From assembly GCF_024006985.1 (NCBI RefSeq), contig NZ_JAMXIB010000005.1, positions 208,795 through 272,794 on the forward strand: 64,000 nucleotides of DNA, written 5' to 3'. The translations under genes and the position numbers were made by a program. The number at the start of each line of letters is the position of its first letter. Position 1 is the stretch's first letter. The notes beneath the pieces were generated by a model. It saw only the letters and a list, made by a program, of their open reading frames with translations. It had not been told where the DNA came from and did not search any database. This DNA is from Robiginitalea marina. Its GTDB lineage: Bacteria; Bacteroidota; Bacteroidia; Flavobacteriales; Flavobacteriaceae. Of the stretch, positions 48,526 through 60,818 are shown in pieces.

Positions 48526-48963
48526 ATGGCAAAAGAAGTAAGTAAAGTAGTTAAACTACAAGTTAGGGGAGGTGCTGCGAACCCGTCGCCACCGGTTGGA
48601 CCCGCTTTAGGTGCTGCCGGCGTTAACATCATGGAGTTCTGCAAGCAGTTCAATGCGCGTACGCAGGACAAACAGGGCAAGGTATTGCCTGTTGTTATCA
48701 CCGTCTATGGGGACAAGTCTTTCGACTTTGTCGTAAAAACCCCACCTGCAGCTGTTCAGCTATTGGAAGCGGCCAAAATTAAAAAAGGGTCCGGAGAACC
48801 GAACCGCGCCAAGACAGGTAGCGTTACCTGGGATCAGATTCGGCAGATTGCGGAAGACAAGATGGTTGACCTGAATGCCTTCACAACCGAATCTGCCATG
48901 AGCATGGTGGCGGGTACTGCCCGTTCCATGGGGATCAAGGTAGCCGGTAAGCGCCCTTTTTAA
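48526..48963 (+). CDS. rplK: 50S ribosomal protein uL11
   Basis: A 145-residue L11: N-terminal [28 protein letters not shown] carries the flexible proline-rich part that moves with factor binding, and the C-terminal RNA-binding domain includes [32 protein letters not shown]. Part of the factor-binding stalk base. Encoded 22 bp before rplA. Confidence 0.99.
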   Translation: MAKEVSKVVKLQVRGGAANPSPPVGPALGAAGVNIMEFCKQFNARTQDKQGKVLPVVITVYGDKSFDFVVKTPPAAVQLLEAAKIKKGSGEPNRAKTGSVTWDQIRQIAEDKMVDLNAFTTESAMSMVAGTARSMGIKVAGKRPF

Positions 48964-48985
48964 TCATTGCAAAAGCACTTTTAGG

Positions 48986-49675
48986 ATGTCAAAATTAACG
49001 AAGAAGCAAAAAGAAGCGCGCGCGAAAGTCGACCGCGACAAGCTCTATTCCCTGCAGGAAGCTTCTCAGCTCGTCAAGGACATTACCAATGTAAAATTCG
49101 ATGCTTCCGTGGATATCGCGGTTCGCCTTGGGGTAGATCCCCGAAAGGCCAACCAGATGGTACGCGGGGTGGTAACCCTCCCCCATGGAACCGGAAAGGA
49201 TGTGAAAGTCCTTGCACTGGTAACCCCTGACAAAGCGCAGGAAGCTGAGGCAGCCGGAGCCGATTTTGTCGGCCTGGACGAGTACCTGGAAAAAATCAAG
49301 GGTGGCTGGACGGATGTGGATGTGATCATCACCATGCCCAGCGTGATGGGGAAACTGGGGCCGCTTGGGCGGATCCTGGGGCCCCGCGGGCTTATGCCGA
49401 ACCCCAAGACAGGTACCGTGACCATGGATGTGGCCAAGGCTGTAGCCGAAGTAAAAGCAGGAAAGATCGATTTCAAGGTAGATAAAACCGGGATTGTCCA
49501 CGCAGCCATCGGAAAGGTATCTTTCCCGGCTGATAAGATCGCGGGAAATGCCAAGGAACTGATCGATACCCTGGTGAAGCTTAAGCCGGCCGCTGCAAAA
49601 GGGGTGTACATGAAGAGCATCTACCTTTCCAGCACCATGAGTCCCAGTGTTCAACTCGACCCGAAAGCGGTCTAA
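48986..49675 (+). CDS. rplA: 50S ribosomal protein uL1
   Basis: A 229-residue L1 of the mobile stalk beside the E site, with the hallmark [30 protein letters not shown]. In many bacteria it also represses its own operon by binding the mRNA leader; the hairpins before rplK are candidates for this. Encoded 15 bp before rplJ. Confidence 0.99.
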   Translation: MSKLTKKQKEARAKVDRDKLYSLQEASQLVKDITNVKFDASVDIAVRLGVDPRKANQMVRGVVTLPHGTGKDVKVLALVTPDKAQEAEAAGADFVGLDEYLEKIKGGWTDVDVIITMPSVMGKLGPLGRILGPRGLMPNPKTGTVTMDVAKAVAEVKAGKIDFKVDKTGIVHAAIGKVSFPADKIAGNAKELIDTLVKLKPAAAKGVYMKSIYLSSTMSPSVQLDPKAV

Positions 49676-49690
49676 CAAAAAACAGGGAAG

Positions 49691-50206
49691 ATGACCAGAG
49701 AAGAAAAAGCAACTGTAATTGAAGATCTGACCGCCCAGCTGGCGGAGGGGACCACGATCTATCTGACCGATATTTCCGGTCTGGATGCCGGTACCACTTC
49801 AGATCTTCGCCGGGCCTGCTTTAAAGCAAATATTAAACTGGCGGTGGTGAAAAACACCCTGCTGGCCAAAGCCATGGAGGCTTCAGACAAGGAATTCGGC
49901 GATTTGCCGGAAGTCCTCAAGGGAAGCACCTCACTGATGATTTCCGATACGGGGAATGCGCCCGCCAAGCTGATCAAGACCTTTCGCAAAAAGTCGAATC
50001 GTCCGCTGCTCAAAGGCGCTTTCATCGAGGAAGCCATCTTCATCGGGGACGACAAACTGGATGCCCTGGTGAACATCAAATCGAAGGAAGAGGTAATCGC
50101 GGATATTGTGGCCCTGCTGCAATCCCCTGCCAAGAATGTCATTTCAGGACTGAAGTCCGGAGGCGGCAAACTGGCGGGTATCCTGAAGACCCTTTCCGAA
50201 AAATAA
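49691..50206 (+). CDS. rplJ: 50S ribosomal protein uL10
   Basis: A 171-residue L10 that anchors L7/L12 dimers to the ribosome. Marks: MTREEKATVIEDLTAQLAEG, LTDISGLDAGTTSDLRRACF, VVKNTLLAKAM, and the C-terminal helix that holds L12 dimers. There is no long L10 leader of the E. coli kind before it, since only 15 bp separate it from rplA. Confidence 0.98.
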   Translation: MTREEKATVIEDLTAQLAEGTTIYLTDISGLDAGTTSDLRRACFKANIKLAVVKNTLLAKAMEASDKEFGDLPEVLKGSTSLMISDTGNAPAKLIKTFRKKSNRPLLKGAFIEEAIFIGDDKLDALVNIKSKEEVIADIVALLQSPAKNVISGLKSGGGKLAGILKTLSEK

Positions 50207-50265
50207 CCGTGTACGCACTAAAACCTAAGTATAAATTTTCAAACCTATTTTAAAACGATAGAAAA

Positions 50266-50646
50266 ATGGCAGATTTAAAAGAATTCGCAGAACAGTTGGT
50301 AAACCTTACCGTAAAAGAGGTAAACGAACTGGCTAATATTTTGAAAGAAGAATACGGCATCGAGCCTGCCGCTGCTGCAGTAGCTGTAGCTGCCGGTCCG
50401 GCCGGAGGCGATGGCGCGGAAGCCGTTGAGGAAAAAACCGAATTCGATGTAATCCTTAAAGCAGCAGGAGGTTCTAAACTGGCCGTTGTAAAACTGGTTA
50501 AGGAACTTACCGGACTCGGCCTTAAAGAAGCCAAGGAGATCGTAGACAGCGCTCCCAAGGCGGTTAAGGAAGGAATCTCCAAAGACGAAGCTGAAGGGAT
50601 CAAAAATTCACTGGAAGAAGCCGGAGCTGAAGTTGAGCTTAAATAA
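50266..50646 (+). CDS. rplL: 50S ribosomal protein bL12
   Basis: A 126-residue L7/L12. N-terminal dimerisation helices ([20 protein letters not shown]), an Ala-rich hinge ([21 protein letters not shown]), and the C-terminal domain that recruits GTPase factors ([20 protein letters not shown]). It follows rplJ by 59 bp and precedes a strong hairpin before rpoB. Confidence 0.99.
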   Translation: MADLKEFAEQLVNLTVKEVNELANILKEEYGIEPAAAAVAVAAGPAGGDGAEAVEEKTEFDVILKAAGGSKLAVVKLVKELTGLGLKEAKEIVDSAPKAVKEGISKDEAEGIKNSLEEAGAEVELK

Positions 50647-50660
50647 AAGCGCCAACCACA

Positions 50661-50713
50661 GGGTTTAGGTTTAGGTCTTTCCGCCTCAGGGCGGCTAGAC
50701 CTAAACCCTTTTA
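50661..50713 (+). terminator. Hairpin between rplL and rpoB, probable partial terminator
   Basis: GGGTTTAGGT (50661-50670) pairs with ACCTAAACCC (50699-50708), enclosing CCGCC-TCAG-GGCGG, followed by TTTTA. A partly effective terminator here would lower rpoBC relative to the ribosomal protein genes, as the rplL-rpoB attenuator does in E. coli. Confidence 0.65.
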
Positions 50714-50775
50714 TACAGGGCATATAAAGCCATATGCCGCCCATGGAGTATTCACGATCAAAATTTTGTCCATAG

Positions 50776-53700
50776 ATGTTCACTACACAGACTGAAAGAG
50801 TAAACTTCGCATCCGCTAAGAACATACCGGAATACCCGGATTTCTTGGACATTCAGATAAAATCCTTTCAAGATTTTTTCCAGCTTGAAACAAAATCTGA
50901 CGAAAGGGAGAATGAGGGCCTGTACAAGACCTTCATGGAGAACTTCCCCATCACTGATACCCGGAACCAGTTTGTTCTGGAATTCCTGGATTACTTTATA
51001 GATCCGCCCCGGTATACGATTCAGGAATGTATTGAGCGCGGGCTTACCTATAGCGTACCCCTGAAGGCACGCCTGAAGCTGTACTGTACCGACCCCGAAC
51101 ACGAGGATTTTGAAACCATTGTACAGGATGTGTACCTGGGTACCATCCCCTACATGACCCCCAGCGGGACCTTTGTGATCAATGGGGCAGAGCGCGTGGT
51201 GGTTTCGCAGCTGCACCGCTCCCCCGGGGTATTCTTCGGACAGTCTTTCCACGCCAACGGGACTAAGCTCTACTCGGCCCGGGTAATCCCCTTCAAGGGC
51301 TCCTGGATCGAGTTCGCCACCGATATCAATAGCGTCATGTACGCCTACATCGACCGGAAAAAGAAATTGCCGGTGACCACCCTGTTCCGCGCGATCGGGT
51401 TTGAACGCGACAAGGATATCCTGGAGATTTTTGACCTTTCGGAGGAAGTGAAGGTTTCCAAGGCCGGGCTTAAGAAAATCCTTGGCCGCAAGTTGGCAGC
51501 CCGGGTATTGAAAACCTGGCATGAGGACTTTGTGGATGAGGATACCGGCGAGGTAGTCTCCATCGAACGGAACGAGATCATACTGGATCGGGATACCGTG
51601 CTGGAGAAGGAACATGTGGACATGATTGTGGAGACGGATGTAAAAACCATCCTCTTGCACAAGGAGAACAGCACCCAAAGCGATTACGCCATCATCTACA
51701 ATACCCTGCAGAAAGATCCGACCAACTCGGAAAAAGAAGCAGTGGAACATATCTACCGCCAGTTGCGGAATGCTGAGCCGCCCGATGAGGAAACGGCCCG
51801 CGGCATCATCGACAAACTTTTCTTCTCCGACCAGCGCTATAACCTGGGCGAAGTGGGACGGTACCGGATGAACAAGAAACTGGGACTCGATATCGGGATG
51901 GACAAACAGGTCCTTACCCGCGAAGATATCATTACCATCATCAAATACCTGATCGAGCTGATCAACTCCAAGGCGGAGATCGATGACATTGACCACCTCT
52001 CCAACCGGAGGGTTCGGACCGTCGGGGAACAGCTTTCCGGCCAGTTCGGGGTTGGGCTTGCCCGGATGGCCCGGACGATCCGTGAACGGATGAATGTCCG
52101 CGACAACGAGGTGTTTACGCCTATCGACCTGATCAACGCCAAGACCCTGTCTTCGGTGATCAATTCCTTTTTCGGGACTAACCAATTGTCCCAGTTTATG
52201 GACCAGACCAACCCCCTGGCAGAAATCACCCACAAGCGCAGGTTATCTGCCCTCGGGCCCGGGGGACTTTCCCGGGAGCGCGCCGGATTCGAGGTTCGGG
52301 ACGTCCACTTTACCCATTACGGGCGCCTGTGTCCGATTGAAACCCCTGAAGGCCCCAATATCGGTCTGATCTCGTCCCTGTCCGTGTTCGCCAAGGTGAA
52401 CCAGATGGGCTTTTTGGAGACCCCTTACCGCAAGGTGGCGGATGGGAAAGTCGATACCCAGAATTATATCTTTTTAAGTGCCGAGGAGGAAGAGGGGATG
52501 AAAATTGCCCAGGCGAATATCCCCCTGAAGAAGGACGGTACCATCGATACCGATAAGGTTATCGCCCGCCTGGAGGCAGACTACCCGGTGGTTGACCCCA
52601 AAGAGATCAACTACACCGATGTGGCGCCCAACCAGATCGCTTCCATTTCCGCCTCGCTGATCCCCTTCCTGGAGCACGATGATGCGAACCGGGCGCTGAT
52701 GGGATCGAACATGATGCGGCAGGCTGTACCCCTGCTTAAACCCGATTCCCCCATCGTGGGTACCGGGCTGGAGCGGCAGGTGGCCACCGATTCCCGGGTG
52801 CTGATCAACGCCGAGGGTGACGGGGTGGTGGAATATGTGGATTCGCAGAAAATCACCATCAAGTACCAGCGCAGTGACGAAGCCCGTAAAGTAAGCTTTG
52901 ACGAGGATTCCAAGACCTACGAACTGGTCAAGTTCCGCAAAACCAACCAGGGTACCTCCATCAACCTGAAACCTATCGTCCGCAAAGGCGACAAGGTGAA
53001 AAAGGGGCAGGTACTTTGCGAGGGGTATGCCACCGAGAGCGGGGAACTCGCCCTGGGGCGCAACCTCCTGGTAGCGTTCATGCCCTGGAAAGGATACAAC
53101 TTCGAGGATGCTATCGTGATCTCCGAAAAAGTGGTGCGGGAAGATATCTTCACCTCAATCCATATCGATGAATACGCCCTGGAGGTCCGGGATACCAAGT
53201 TGGGGGCTGAAGAGCTTACCAACGACATCCCGAACGTTTCCGAGGAGGCTACCAAGGACCTGGATGAATATGGGATGATCCGCATTGGGGCCGAGGTGAA
53301 GCCCGGCGATATCCTCATCGGGAAGATTACCCCCAAAGGGGAATCGGACCCCACCCCGGAGGAAAAACTCCTGCGCGCCATCTTTGGCGACAAGGCCGGG
53401 GATGTAAAGGATGCCTCCCTGAAGGCACCGCCTTCCCTTAGCGGCGTGGTGATCGACAAAAAGTTGTTCTCGCGGTCTATCAAGGATAAGCGCAAGCGCA
53501 ACGAGGACAAAGAGGCCATCGCCAAGCTAGAGCTGGAATACGAAGTGAAATTCCAGCAGCTCAAGGATGTGCTGGTCGATAAACTATTCCAGTTGGTCAA
53601 CGGGAAAACCTCCCAGGGCGTGATGAACGACCTGGGCGAGGAAGTGCTCCCAAGGGGTAAGAAATACACCCTTAAAATGCTCAATGCCGTAGACGATTTT

Positions 53701-54585
53701 GCCCACCTGGTAGGGGGCAGCTGGACCACGGACAAGGACACCAACCGTTTGGTGGCCGACCTGTTGCACAATTACAAGATCAAGCTCAATGACCTGCAGG
53801 GGAACCTGAGGCGCGACAAATTCACCATTTCGGTGGGGGATGAGTTGCCGGCGGGCATCATGAAGCTGGCCAAGGTCTACATCGCCAAAAAGCGCAAGCT
53901 CAAGGTGGGCGACAAAATGGCTGGTCGCCACGGAAACAAGGGAATCGTGGCCCGGATCGTGCGTCAGGAAGACATGCCGTTCCTGGAAGACGGTACCCCT
54001 GTGGATATTGTACTGAACCCCCTGGGGGTACCTTCCCGGATGAACATCGGGCAGATTTACGAAACCGTACTCGGGTGGGCCGGACTGAAACTCGGCAGGA
54101 AGTTTGCCACGCCGATCTTTGACGGGGCTTCTCTGGACCAGATCAACAAGTACACCGACGAGGCAGGAATCCCGAGGTTCGGGCATACCTACCTTTACGA
54201 CGGGGGCTCGGGGCAGCGTTTCCACCAAAAGGCTACCGTAGGGGTGATCTATATGCTCAAACTGGGCCACATGGTCGACGACAAGATGCACGCCCGTTCC
54301 ATTGGGCCGTACTCCCTGATCACCCAGCAACCCCTGGGCGGGAAGGCGCAGTTCGGAGGCCAGCGCTTCGGGGAAATGGAGGTCTGGGCCCTGGAGGCCT
54401 ATGGAGCCTCTGCCACCCTGAGGGAGATCCTTACCGTGAAGTCGGATGACGTGATCGGCCGCGCGAAGACCTATGAGGCCATCGTCAAGGGCGAGAGCAT
54501 GCCGGAACCCGGATTGCCGGAATCTTTCAACGTACTGATGCACGAGCTCAAGGGATTGGGCCTCGACATCCGTCTGGAGGAGTAA
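50776..54585 (+). CDS. rpoB: DNA-directed RNA polymerase subunit beta
   Basis: A 1269-residue catalytic subunit. Recognisable segments: the rifampicin-region [20 protein letters not shown] with [20 protein letters not shown], the [12 protein letters not shown] block, [12 protein letters not shown], and near the end the universally conserved [14 protein letters not shown] with [20 protein letters not shown]. It ends 39 bp before rpoC. Confidence 0.99.
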   Translation: MFTTQTERVNFASAKNIPEYPDFLDIQIKSFQDFFQLETKSDERENEGLYKTFMENFPITDTRNQFVLEFLDYFIDPPRYTIQECIERGLTYSVPLKARLKLYCTDPEHEDFETIVQDVYLGTIPYMTPSGTFVINGAERVVVSQLHRSPGVFFGQSFHANGTKLYSARVIPFKGSWIEFATDINSVMYAYIDRKKKLPVTTLFRAIGFERDKDILEIFDLSEEVKVSKAGLKKILGRKLAARVLKTWHEDFVDEDTGEVVSIERNEIILDRDTVLEKEHVDMIVETDVKTILLHKENSTQSDYAIIYNTLQKDPTNSEKEAVEHIYRQLRNAEPPDEETARGIIDKLFFSDQRYNLGEVGRYRMNKKLGLDIGMDKQVLTREDIITIIKYLIELINSKAEIDDIDHLSNRRVRTVGEQLSGQFGVGLARMARTIRERMNVRDNEVFTPIDLINAKTLSSVINSFFGTNQLSQFMDQTNPLAEITHKRRLSALGPGGLSRERAGFEVRDVHFTHYGRLCPIETPEGPNIGLISSLSVFAKVNQMGFLETPYRKVADGKVDTQNYIFLSAEEEEGMKIAQANIPLKKDGTIDTDKVIARLEADYPVVDPKEINYTDVAPNQIASISASLIPFLEHDDANRALMGSNMMRQAVPLLKPDSPIVGTGLERQVATDSRVLINAEGDGVVEYVDSQKITIKYQRSDEARKVSFDEDSKTYELVKFRKTNQGTSINLKPIVRKGDKVKKGQVLCEGYATESGELALGRNLLVAFMPWKGYNFEDAIVISEKVVREDIFTSIHIDEYALEVRDTKLGAEELTNDIPNVSEEATKDLDEYGMIRIGAEVKPGDILIGKITPKGESDPTPEEKLLRAIFGDKAGDVKDASLKAPPSLSGVVIDKKLFSRSIKDKRKRNEDKEAIAKLELEYEVKFQQLKDVLVDKLFQLVNGKTSQGVMNDLGEEVLPRGKKYTLKMLNAVDDFAHLVGGSWTTDKDTNRLVADLLHNYKIKLNDLQGNLRRDKFTISVGDELPAGIMKLAKVYIAKKRKLKVGDKMAGRHGNKGIVARIVRQEDMPFLEDGTPVDIVLNPLGVPSRMNIGQIYETVLGWAGLKLGRKFATPIFDGASLDQINKYTDEAGIPRFGHTYLYDGGSGQRFHQKATVGVIYMLKLGHMVDDKMHARSIGPYSLITQQPLGGKAQFGGQRFGEMEVWALEAYGASATLREILTVKSDDVIGRAKTYEAIVKGESMPEPGLPESFNVLMHELKGLGLDIRLEE

Positions 54586-54624
54586 ACCCCATTGTATTTC
54601 AACTAATTTTAGCAGCATAGCATA

Positions 54625-57600
54625 ATGGCTCGACTAAATGATACCACGACAGTAAAGCGGTTTAACAAGATTTCCATCGGCCTGGCTTCCCCGGAAGCCA
54701 TCCTGGCGGAGTCCAGGGGGGAAGTCCTTAAGCCCGAAACCATCAACTACCGCACCCATAAACCGGAGCGGGACGGCCTGTTCTGCGAGCGCATCTTCGG
54801 ACCCGTAAAGGATTACGAATGCGCCTGCGGGAAGTACAAGCGTATCCGCTACCGCGGCATCGTCTGCGACCGGTGCGGCGTGGAGGTGACCGAAAAGAAG
54901 GTGCGCCGCGACCGCGTGGGGCACATCAACCTGGTGGTCCCCGTGGCACACATCTGGTATTTCCGTTCACTGCCGAACAAAATCGGCTACCTCCTGGGGC
55001 TTCCATCCAAGAAGCTCGATATGATCATCTACTATGAGCGGTATGTGGTCATCCAGCCCGGTATTGCCAAGGGCCCCGATGGGGAGGAATTGCAAAAAAT
55101 GGATTTCCTCACTGAGGAGGAGTACCTGAACATCCTGGAATCCCTCCCGCCGGAGAACCAGTACCTCGACGAGAACGACCCGAACAAATTCATCGCAAAG
55201 ATGGGGGCAGATTGCCTCATCGATTTGCTTTCCAGGTTGAACCTGAAAGAGCTTTCGTATGAGCTGCGCCACAAGGCCCACCACGAAACGTCCAAACAGC
55301 GGAAGACAGAGGCGCTTAAGCGCCTGCAGGTTGTGGAAGCCTTCAGGGAGTCCCAGGACAACCGGGAAAACAACCCGGAGTGGATGATCATGAAGGTCAT
55401 CCCCGTGATCCCGCCTGAGCTCCGTCCCCTGGTACCCCTCGATGGAGGGCGTTTTGCCACCTCCGACCTCAACGACCTGTACCGACGGGTGATCATCCGC
55501 AACAACCGCCTTAAGCGGCTGATGGAGATCAAGGCCCCTGAAGTGATTTTGAGGAACGAGAAGCGGATGCTGCAGGAGGCTGTGGATTCCCTGTTCGACA
55601 ACACCCGGAAGGCCTCGGCCGTGAAGACCGAATCGAACCGTCCGCTGAAATCCCTTTCCGATTCCCTTAAAGGCAAGCAGGGGCGTTTCCGCCAGAACCT
55701 GCTAGGGAAGCGGGTAGATTACTCCGCCCGATCGGTTATTGTGGTTGGCCCTGAAATGAAGCTGTACGAATGTGGTCTTCCCAAAGACATGGCTGCCGAA
55801 CTTTACAAGCCTTTTGTGATCCGCAAGCTCATCGAGCGGGGCATTGTAAAGACGGTCAAATCGGCTAAAAAGATTATCGACAAAAAGGAACCCGTGGTAT
55901 GGGACATCCTGGAAAACGTGCTGAAAGGGCATCCGGTGCTCCTGAACCGGGCCCCCACCCTGCACCGTCTGGGGATCCAGGCCTTCCAGCCCCGCCTGAT
56001 AGAGGGCAAGGCCATCCGCCTGCACCCCCTGGTATGTACGGCCTTCAACGCCGACTTTGACGGGGACCAGATGGCGGTACACCTGCCCCTTGGCCCGGAG
56101 GCTATCCTGGAGGCCCAGCTGCTGATGCTGGCCTCGCACAATATCCTGAACCCGGCCAATGGATCGCCAATTACCGTTCCCTCACAGGACATGGTACTGG
56201 GGTTGTATTACATGACCAAGCAGCGCAATTCCACAAAAGAATTCCCGGTGGCCGGGGAAGGGCTTACCTTCTACAGCCCGGAAGAGGTGGAAATCGCCTA
56301 TAACGAGAACAAGGTAAACCTGAACGCCGGCATCAAGGTGCGGGTGAAGGACCTGAACGAAAAGGGCGAACTGGTTTACAAGATCCTGGAAACCACTGTG
56401 GGCCGGGTATTGTTCAACTCCGTGGTGCCTGAAAAGGCCGGGTTTGTAAATGAGGTGCTGAACAAGAAGTCGCTCCGAGACATCATTGGGAAGATCCTCT
56501 CCCTGACCGATGTGCCCACAACGGCGGATTTCCTCGACAAGATCAAGACCATGGGGTACAATTTCGCCTTCCGCGGGGGACTTTCCTTCAGCCTGGGCGA
56601 TATCATCATCCCTGAGGAAAAGGTTGAGATGATTGCCGACGCCAATGAGCAGGTCGACAATATCATGATGAACTACAACATGGGGCTTATTACCAACAAC
56701 GAGCGCTATAACCAGGTGATCGATGTTTGGACCTCTACCAATGCGCTGCTCACCGAGATGGCCATGCGTCGGATCCGGGAAGACCAGCAGGGCTTCAACT
56801 CCGTGTTTATGATGCTCGATTCGGGGGCGCGGGGCTCTAAAGAGCAAATCCGCCAGCTTACCGGGATGCGGGGCCTGATGGCCAAGCCGAAGAAATCCAC
56901 GGCCGGAGGCGGTGAAATTATCGAGAACCCCATCCTTTCGAACTTCAAGGAAGGCCTTTCGATTTTGGAATACTTTATCTCCACCCACGGCGCCCGGAAG
57001 GGTCTGGCCGATACGGCCCTTAAAACGGCCGATGCCGGATACCTGACCCGACGCCTGGTGGACGTGTCCCAGGACGTGATCATCAACAGCGAAGATTGCG
57101 AAACCCTGCGCGGCATTGAGGTCGAGGCCCTCAAGAAGAATGAAGAAGTAGTGGAAACCCTCGGGGAGCGTATCCTCGGACGGGTGGCCCTGCAAGACGT
57201 TTATCACCCGATCACCGAAGAGCAGTTGCTCAGGGCCGGCCAGGAAATCCTCGAGGCTGACATCCAGCGGATCGAGGAATCCCCCATCGACAAGGTGGAG
57301 GTGCGCTCGCCCCTGACCTGTGAGGCGACCCATGGGATCTGCGCCAAGTGCTACGGCCGCAACCTGGCCACCAATAAAATGGTACAGCGGGGCGAGGCCG
57401 TTGGGGTGGTGGCTGCCCAATCCATTGGGGAGCCGGGAACCCAGCTGACCCTGAGGACCTTCCACGTGGGGGGTATTGCAGGGAACATCTCTGAAGAAAG
57501 CAAGCTGGAGGCTCGTTTTGACGGAATCGCCGAAATCGAAGACCTCAGGGTTGTACAGGGACAGGACAGCGAAGGCAAGCCAGTCGATGTGGTCATTTCC

Positions 57601-58923
57601 CGTACCTCTGAAATTAAACTTGCGGATGCCAAAACGGGTATTACCCTGAGCACCAATAACATCCCCTACGGATCCCAGCTCTTTGTCAAGAACGGGGCCA
57701 AGGTTAAAAAAGGCGATGTTATTTGCCAGTGGGACCCCTACAACGGGGTGATCGTTTCGGAATTCCCGGGGCAGATTGCTTACGAAAACATCGAACAGGG
57801 GGTTACCTTCCAGGTGGAGATCGACGAACAGACCGGCTTCCAGGAAAAGGTAATTTCCGAATCGCGGAACAAGCGCCTGATCCCGACCCTGCATATCAAG
57901 GATACCAAGGGTACGATATTGCGCTCCTATAACCTGCCGTTGGGCTCCCACCTGATGGTCAATGACGGGGAAAAGATCAAGGAAGGAAAGATCCTGGTGA
58001 AAATCCCGCGGAAATCGGCCAAGGCAGGGGATATTACAGGGGGTCTGCCCCGGGTTACCGAGCTTTTCGAAGCGCGTAACCCCTCGAACCCCGCCGTGGT
58101 TACCGAGATAGACGGAGTCGTTTCCTTTGGCAAGATAAAACGGGGTAACCGGGAAATCGTCATCGAGTCCAAGTTGGGCGAGGTGAAGAAGTACCTGGTG
58201 AAACTCAGCAACCAGATCCTGGTACAGGAAAATGACTACGTCCGTGCCGGCATGCCGCTGTCTGACGGTTCCATTACCCCTGAAGACATCCTGCGCATTA
58301 AGGGCCCCTCTGCCGTACAGCAGTACCTGGTCAACGAAGTACAGGAGGTATACCGTTTGCAAGGGGTGAAGATCAACGACAAGCACTTCGAGGTGGTCGT
58401 ACGCCAAATGATGCGCAAGGTCGAGATCGAAGACCCGGGAGATACCACGTTCCTCGAAGGGCAACTGGTGCACAAAGACGACTTCATGATCGAAAACGAT
58501 GAGATTTTCGGCAAGAAGATCGTCGAGGATGCCGGCGATTCGGAAAATCTGAAACCTGGCCAGATGGTAACCCTTCGCGAACTGCGCGACGAGAATTCCC
58601 TGCTGAAACGGGCCGACAAGGCCCTGGTTACAGCCCGGGACGCCGTGGCGGCAACGGCCACGCCTATTCTCCAGGGGATCACCCGCGCTTCCCTGCAGAC
58701 CAAGTCCTTTATCTCGGCGGCTTCCTTCCAGGAGACCACCAAGGTATTGAACGAGGCTGCAGTAAGCGGCAAGGTGGATGCCCTCGAGGGCCTGAAGGAA
58801 AATGTGATCGTAGGCCACCGCATCCCGGCCGGTACGGGTATGCGCGATTACGAGAACATTATTGTCGGTTCCAAGGAGGAATACGACGAAATTATGGCCC
58901 GGAAAGAGGAGCTGAAGTTTTAA
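54625..58923 (+). CDS. rpoC: DNA-directed RNA polymerase subunit beta'
   Basis: A 1432-residue subunit. N-terminal zinc ribbon [20 protein letters not shown]; the magnesium-binding [15 protein letters not shown] with Asp477, Asp479 and Asp481; the second zinc site with [18 protein letters not shown]; and the trigger-loop region [16 protein letters not shown]. The C-terminal part includes the usual bacterial end and [17 protein letters not shown]. Terminated by a strong hairpin 17 bp after the stop. Confidence 0.99.
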   Translation: MARLNDTTTVKRFNKISIGLASPEAILAESRGEVLKPETINYRTHKPERDGLFCERIFGPVKDYECACGKYKRIRYRGIVCDRCGVEVTEKKVRRDRVGHINLVVPVAHIWYFRSLPNKIGYLLGLPSKKLDMIIYYERYVVIQPGIAKGPDGEELQKMDFLTEEEYLNILESLPPENQYLDENDPNKFIAKMGADCLIDLLSRLNLKELSYELRHKAHHETSKQRKTEALKRLQVVEAFRESQDNRENNPEWMIMKVIPVIPPELRPLVPLDGGRFATSDLNDLYRRVIIRNNRLKRLMEIKAPEVILRNEKRMLQEAVDSLFDNTRKASAVKTESNRPLKSLSDSLKGKQGRFRQNLLGKRVDYSARSVIVVGPEMKLYECGLPKDMAAELYKPFVIRKLIERGIVKTVKSAKKIIDKKEPVVWDILENVLKGHPVLLNRAPTLHRLGIQAFQPRLIEGKAIRLHPLVCTAFNADFDGDQMAVHLPLGPEAILEAQLLMLASHNILNPANGSPITVPSQDMVLGLYYMTKQRNSTKEFPVAGEGLTFYSPEEVEIAYNENKVNLNAGIKVRVKDLNEKGELVYKILETTVGRVLFNSVVPEKAGFVNEVLNKKSLRDIIGKILSLTDVPTTADFLDKIKTMGYNFAFRGGLSFSLGDIIIPEEKVEMIADANEQVDNIMMNYNMGLITNNERYNQVIDVWTSTNALLTEMAMRRIREDQQGFNSVFMMLDSGARGSKEQIRQLTGMRGLMAKPKKSTAGGGEIIENPILSNFKEGLSILEYFISTHGARKGLADTALKTADAGYLTRRLVDVSQDVIINSEDCETLRGIEVEALKKNEEVVETLGERILGRVALQDVYHPITEEQLLRAGQEILEADIQRIEESPIDKVEVRSPLTCEATHGICAKCYGRNLATNKMVQRGEAVGVVAAQSIGEPGTQLTLRTFHVGGIAGNISEESKLEARFDGIAEIEDLRVVQGQDSEGKPVDVVISRTSEIKLADAKTGITLSTNNIPYGSQLFVKNGAKVKKGDVICQWDPYNGVIVSEFPGQIAYENIEQGVTFQVEIDEQTGFQEKVISESRNKRLIPTLHIKDTKGTILRSYNLPLGSHLMVNDGEKIKEGKILVKIPRKSAKAGDITGGLPRVTELFEARNPSNPAVVTEIDGVVSFGKIKRGNREIVIESKLGEVKKYLVKLSNQILVQENDYVRAGMPLSDGSITPEDILRIKGPSAVQQYLVNEVQEVYRLQGVKINDKHFEVVVRQMMRKVEIEDPGDTTFLEGQLVHKDDFMIENDEIFGKKIVEDAGDSENLKPGQMVTLRELRDENSLLKRADKALVTARDAVAATATPILQGITRASLQTKSFISAASFQETTKVLNEAAVSGKVDALEGLKENVIVGHRIPAGTGMRDYENIIVGSKEEYDEIMARKEELKF

Positions 58924-58940
58924 TCGGAATACCCAATACC

Positions 58941-58967
58941 ACCCCTGGCCGAAAGGCCGGGGGTTTT
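58941..58967 (+). terminator. Intrinsic terminator of the rpoBC operon
   Basis: ACCCCTGGCC-GAAA-GGCCGGGGGT with one mismatch, followed by TTTTT. It ends 14 bp before the next start codon. Confidence 0.9.
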
Positions 58968-58980
58968 TATTTCAAACCCA

Positions 58981-59295
58981 ATGTCAGAAAAGGAAAAAGA
59001 GCCCCAGAAGCAGCTCAATATCGAGCTCGACGAACAAACCGCCGAGGGTACCTATTCGAACCTGGCGATCATCAACCATTCGGTGTCCGAATTTGTGATC
59101 GACTTTATCTCCGTGATGCCGGGACGGCCGAAGGGGAAGGTCAAAAGCCGCATTATCCTTACCCCACAGCACGCCAAGAAGTTCCTTAAAGCGCTCTCCG
59201 ATAATGTGCAGCGTTTCGAACAGGCCCATGGCCCCATCAAGGATTATGAGCAACCACCTATCCCACTGAATTTTGGCCCGACGGGGGAAGCCTAG
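58981..59295 (+). CDS. DUF3467 protein
   Basis: A 104-residue conserved protein of unknown function: acidic/basic N-terminus, then LDEQTAEGTYSNLAIINHSV, FVIDFISVMPGRPKGKVKSRIILTPQHAKKF, and the tail QPPIPLNFGPTGEA. It is commonly found near rpoC in Bacteroidota. The start codon follows the rpoC terminator directly, so it either has its own promoter there or depends on read-through. Confidence 0.9.
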   Translation: MSEKEKEPQKQLNIELDEQTAEGTYSNLAIINHSVSEFVIDFISVMPGRPKGKVKSRIILTPQHAKKFLKALSDNVQRFEQAHGPIKDYEQPPIPLNFGPTGEA

Positions 59296-59304
59296 AAAAT
59301 AAAG

Positions 59305-59332
59305 AACTGCGCCTTTGGGCGCAGTTTTTTTT
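59305..59332 (+). terminator. Intrinsic terminator after the DUF3467 gene
   Basis: AACTGCGCC-TTTG-GGCGCAGTT followed by a run of Ts, 9 bp after the stop. The 207 bp from here to the porin gene hold no recognised gene; TTATTTTG near 59505-59512 is a weak promoter candidate. Confidence 0.9.
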
Positions 59333-59539
59333 CCATTTGAGGCACTGGCAGCGCGCAGCAAATGCCTCTCAGCAATGCATTTATCCGGGAAGACATAATA
59401 ACGCTTTCAGGGCGTTTAAAGGGCAGGGGTAGAACCACGACTGGTTCACGAAACCGGATACGGCGAAAGTCCTGGAGGTTTTGGACATATTTCCCCAAAT
59501 ACCCTTATTTTGCCAGTAAGAAAAACCTCAAGGTGAAAA

Positions 59540-60682
59540 ATGAACAGTCCTGTGACCCGACGCCCCCATCTCCTGGCGTTCCTGTTTGCGGCGATTACTT
59601 TCCATATACTCCCGGCCCAAAGCGAAGACCCCTGGCAGGCCCCGCCTTCCATCGGGATCCACGGGTTTGCCGATGTGTACTATGTCTACGACTTCAATAC
59701 CCCGGAGGGGTCCTTCAGGCAGGATTTCCTGTATAACCACAACCGGCATAACGAATTCAACCTGAACCTGGGGCTTTTGGGGATTCATTTGGAGCACCCA
59801 AAGTACAGAGCTCGAATTACCCTGCAGACAGGCACCTATGCCAATGACAACTACGCGGCGGAACCCGGGGTTCTGAAGAACCTGTTTGAAGCCTGGGCGG
59901 GCCTGGCGCTGAACCGGGAGAATACTTTGTGGGTAGATGCCGGGGTAATGCCCTCGCATTTGGGGTTTGAAAGTGCCATCTCCATTGAGAACCCGACCCT
60001 TACCCGCTCGCTGTCTGCGGAAAACTCCCCGTACTTTCTCACCGGGGTCCGGTTTTCGTACCAGCCCTCCGACACCTGGGAATTCGCAGCCCTGGTTGTC
60101 AACGGTTGGCAACGGATACAACGCCTGGAGGGGAATTCAATGCCTTCATTCGGCACCCAGGTAAGGCATACCCCGTCAAAGGCGTTTTCCATGAACTGGA
60201 GCACCTTTATCGGAACGGACGACCCCGACGAAACCCGAAGGATGCGGTATTTCAGCAATCTCTACGGGCAATTCAGGATTACTGAAAAAATTGGCCTGCT
60301 GGCCGGGTTTGACCTTGGATTCCAGCAGGAAAGCAGAGGGAGCACCACCTATGACCTTTGGTTCACCCCAACGCTCATTGGCCAGTATGCCCTGGAGGAC
60401 CGCTGGAAAACGGCCATCCGTTTGGAGTATTACCAGGATGCCCAGGGGGTCATTATCGACACCGGAACCCCAAACGGCTTTCGCACCATTGGGCTGTCAT
60501 GGAACCTGGATTACAGCCCGACCCCTTTTTTGGCATGCCGGCTGGAGGCCCGATTGATGGACAGTCGCGACCCGGTGTTCCGGGCAAATAGCGGCCTGGT
60601 GGATGATAATTTTTTTCTGGGTGCCTCCCTGGCGGTGAAGTTGGACCGGCAACTCGGGGGAGGGGCCCGGAATGATCACTAG
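59540..60682 (+). CDS. Outer-membrane beta-barrel porin (BBP2-like)
   Basis: A 380-residue protein with a signal peptide (LLAFLFAAITFHILPAQS) and a barrel of alternating strands: GIHGFADVYYVYDF, FNLNLGLLGIHLEHP, ARITLQTGTYANDNY, LWVDAGVMPSHLGFES, RFSYQPSDTWEFAALVVNGW. The arrangement with an N-terminal GFADVYYxYD segment resembles the porin-like family BBP2/OmpL of Bacteroidota. It would form a small-solute channel; substrate unknown. It ends near the convergent prfC. Confidence 0.8.
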   Translation: MNSPVTRRPHLLAFLFAAITFHILPAQSEDPWQAPPSIGIHGFADVYYVYDFNTPEGSFRQDFLYNHNRHNEFNLNLGLLGIHLEHPKYRARITLQTGTYANDNYAAEPGVLKNLFEAWAGLALNRENTLWVDAGVMPSHLGFESAISIENPTLTRSLSAENSPYFLTGVRFSYQPSDTWEFAALVVNGWQRIQRLEGNSMPSFGTQVRHTPSKAFSMNWSTFIGTDDPDETRRMRYFSNLYGQFRITEKIGLLAGFDLGFQQESRGSTTYDLWFTPTLIGQYALEDRWKTAIRLEYYQDAQGVIIDTGTPNGFRTIGLSWNLDYSPTPFLACRLEARLMDSRDPVFRANSGLVDDNFFLGASLAVKLDRQLGGGARNDH

Positions 60683-60714
60683 GGAGCGGGAGTAGTTTTG
60701 AGATGGGGGGCTAA

Positions 60715-60758
60715 GCCCCCACCCCCCAGGTGTAAGCTAAGCCTGGGGACTGAAAGCA
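60715..60758. other. Adjacent inverted repeats between the porin and prfC genes
   Basis: GGGGGCT-A-AGCCCCC (60716-60730) is followed by CCCCAGG (60734-60740) and CCTGGGG (60752-60758). They lie between convergent genes and may serve as a two-way terminator, although no T run is adjacent. The first is similar to the G/C-run hairpin at 6311-6325. Confidence 0.35.
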
Positions 60759-60818
60759 TCAATCAGTAAGAACAAGCCCCGTACCCAAAATACCTCCCAA
60801 CCCTGCACCCCCCTGGCA

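Noticed and set aside
50758..52233. A 491-codon minus-strand frame
   Set aside because: Antisense shadow of rpoB.
56182..58818. A long open frame of 878 codons on the minus strand
   Set aside because: It lies wholly antisense to rpoC; the GC-rich third positions of rpoC remove stop codons in that frame. No motif is recognisable.
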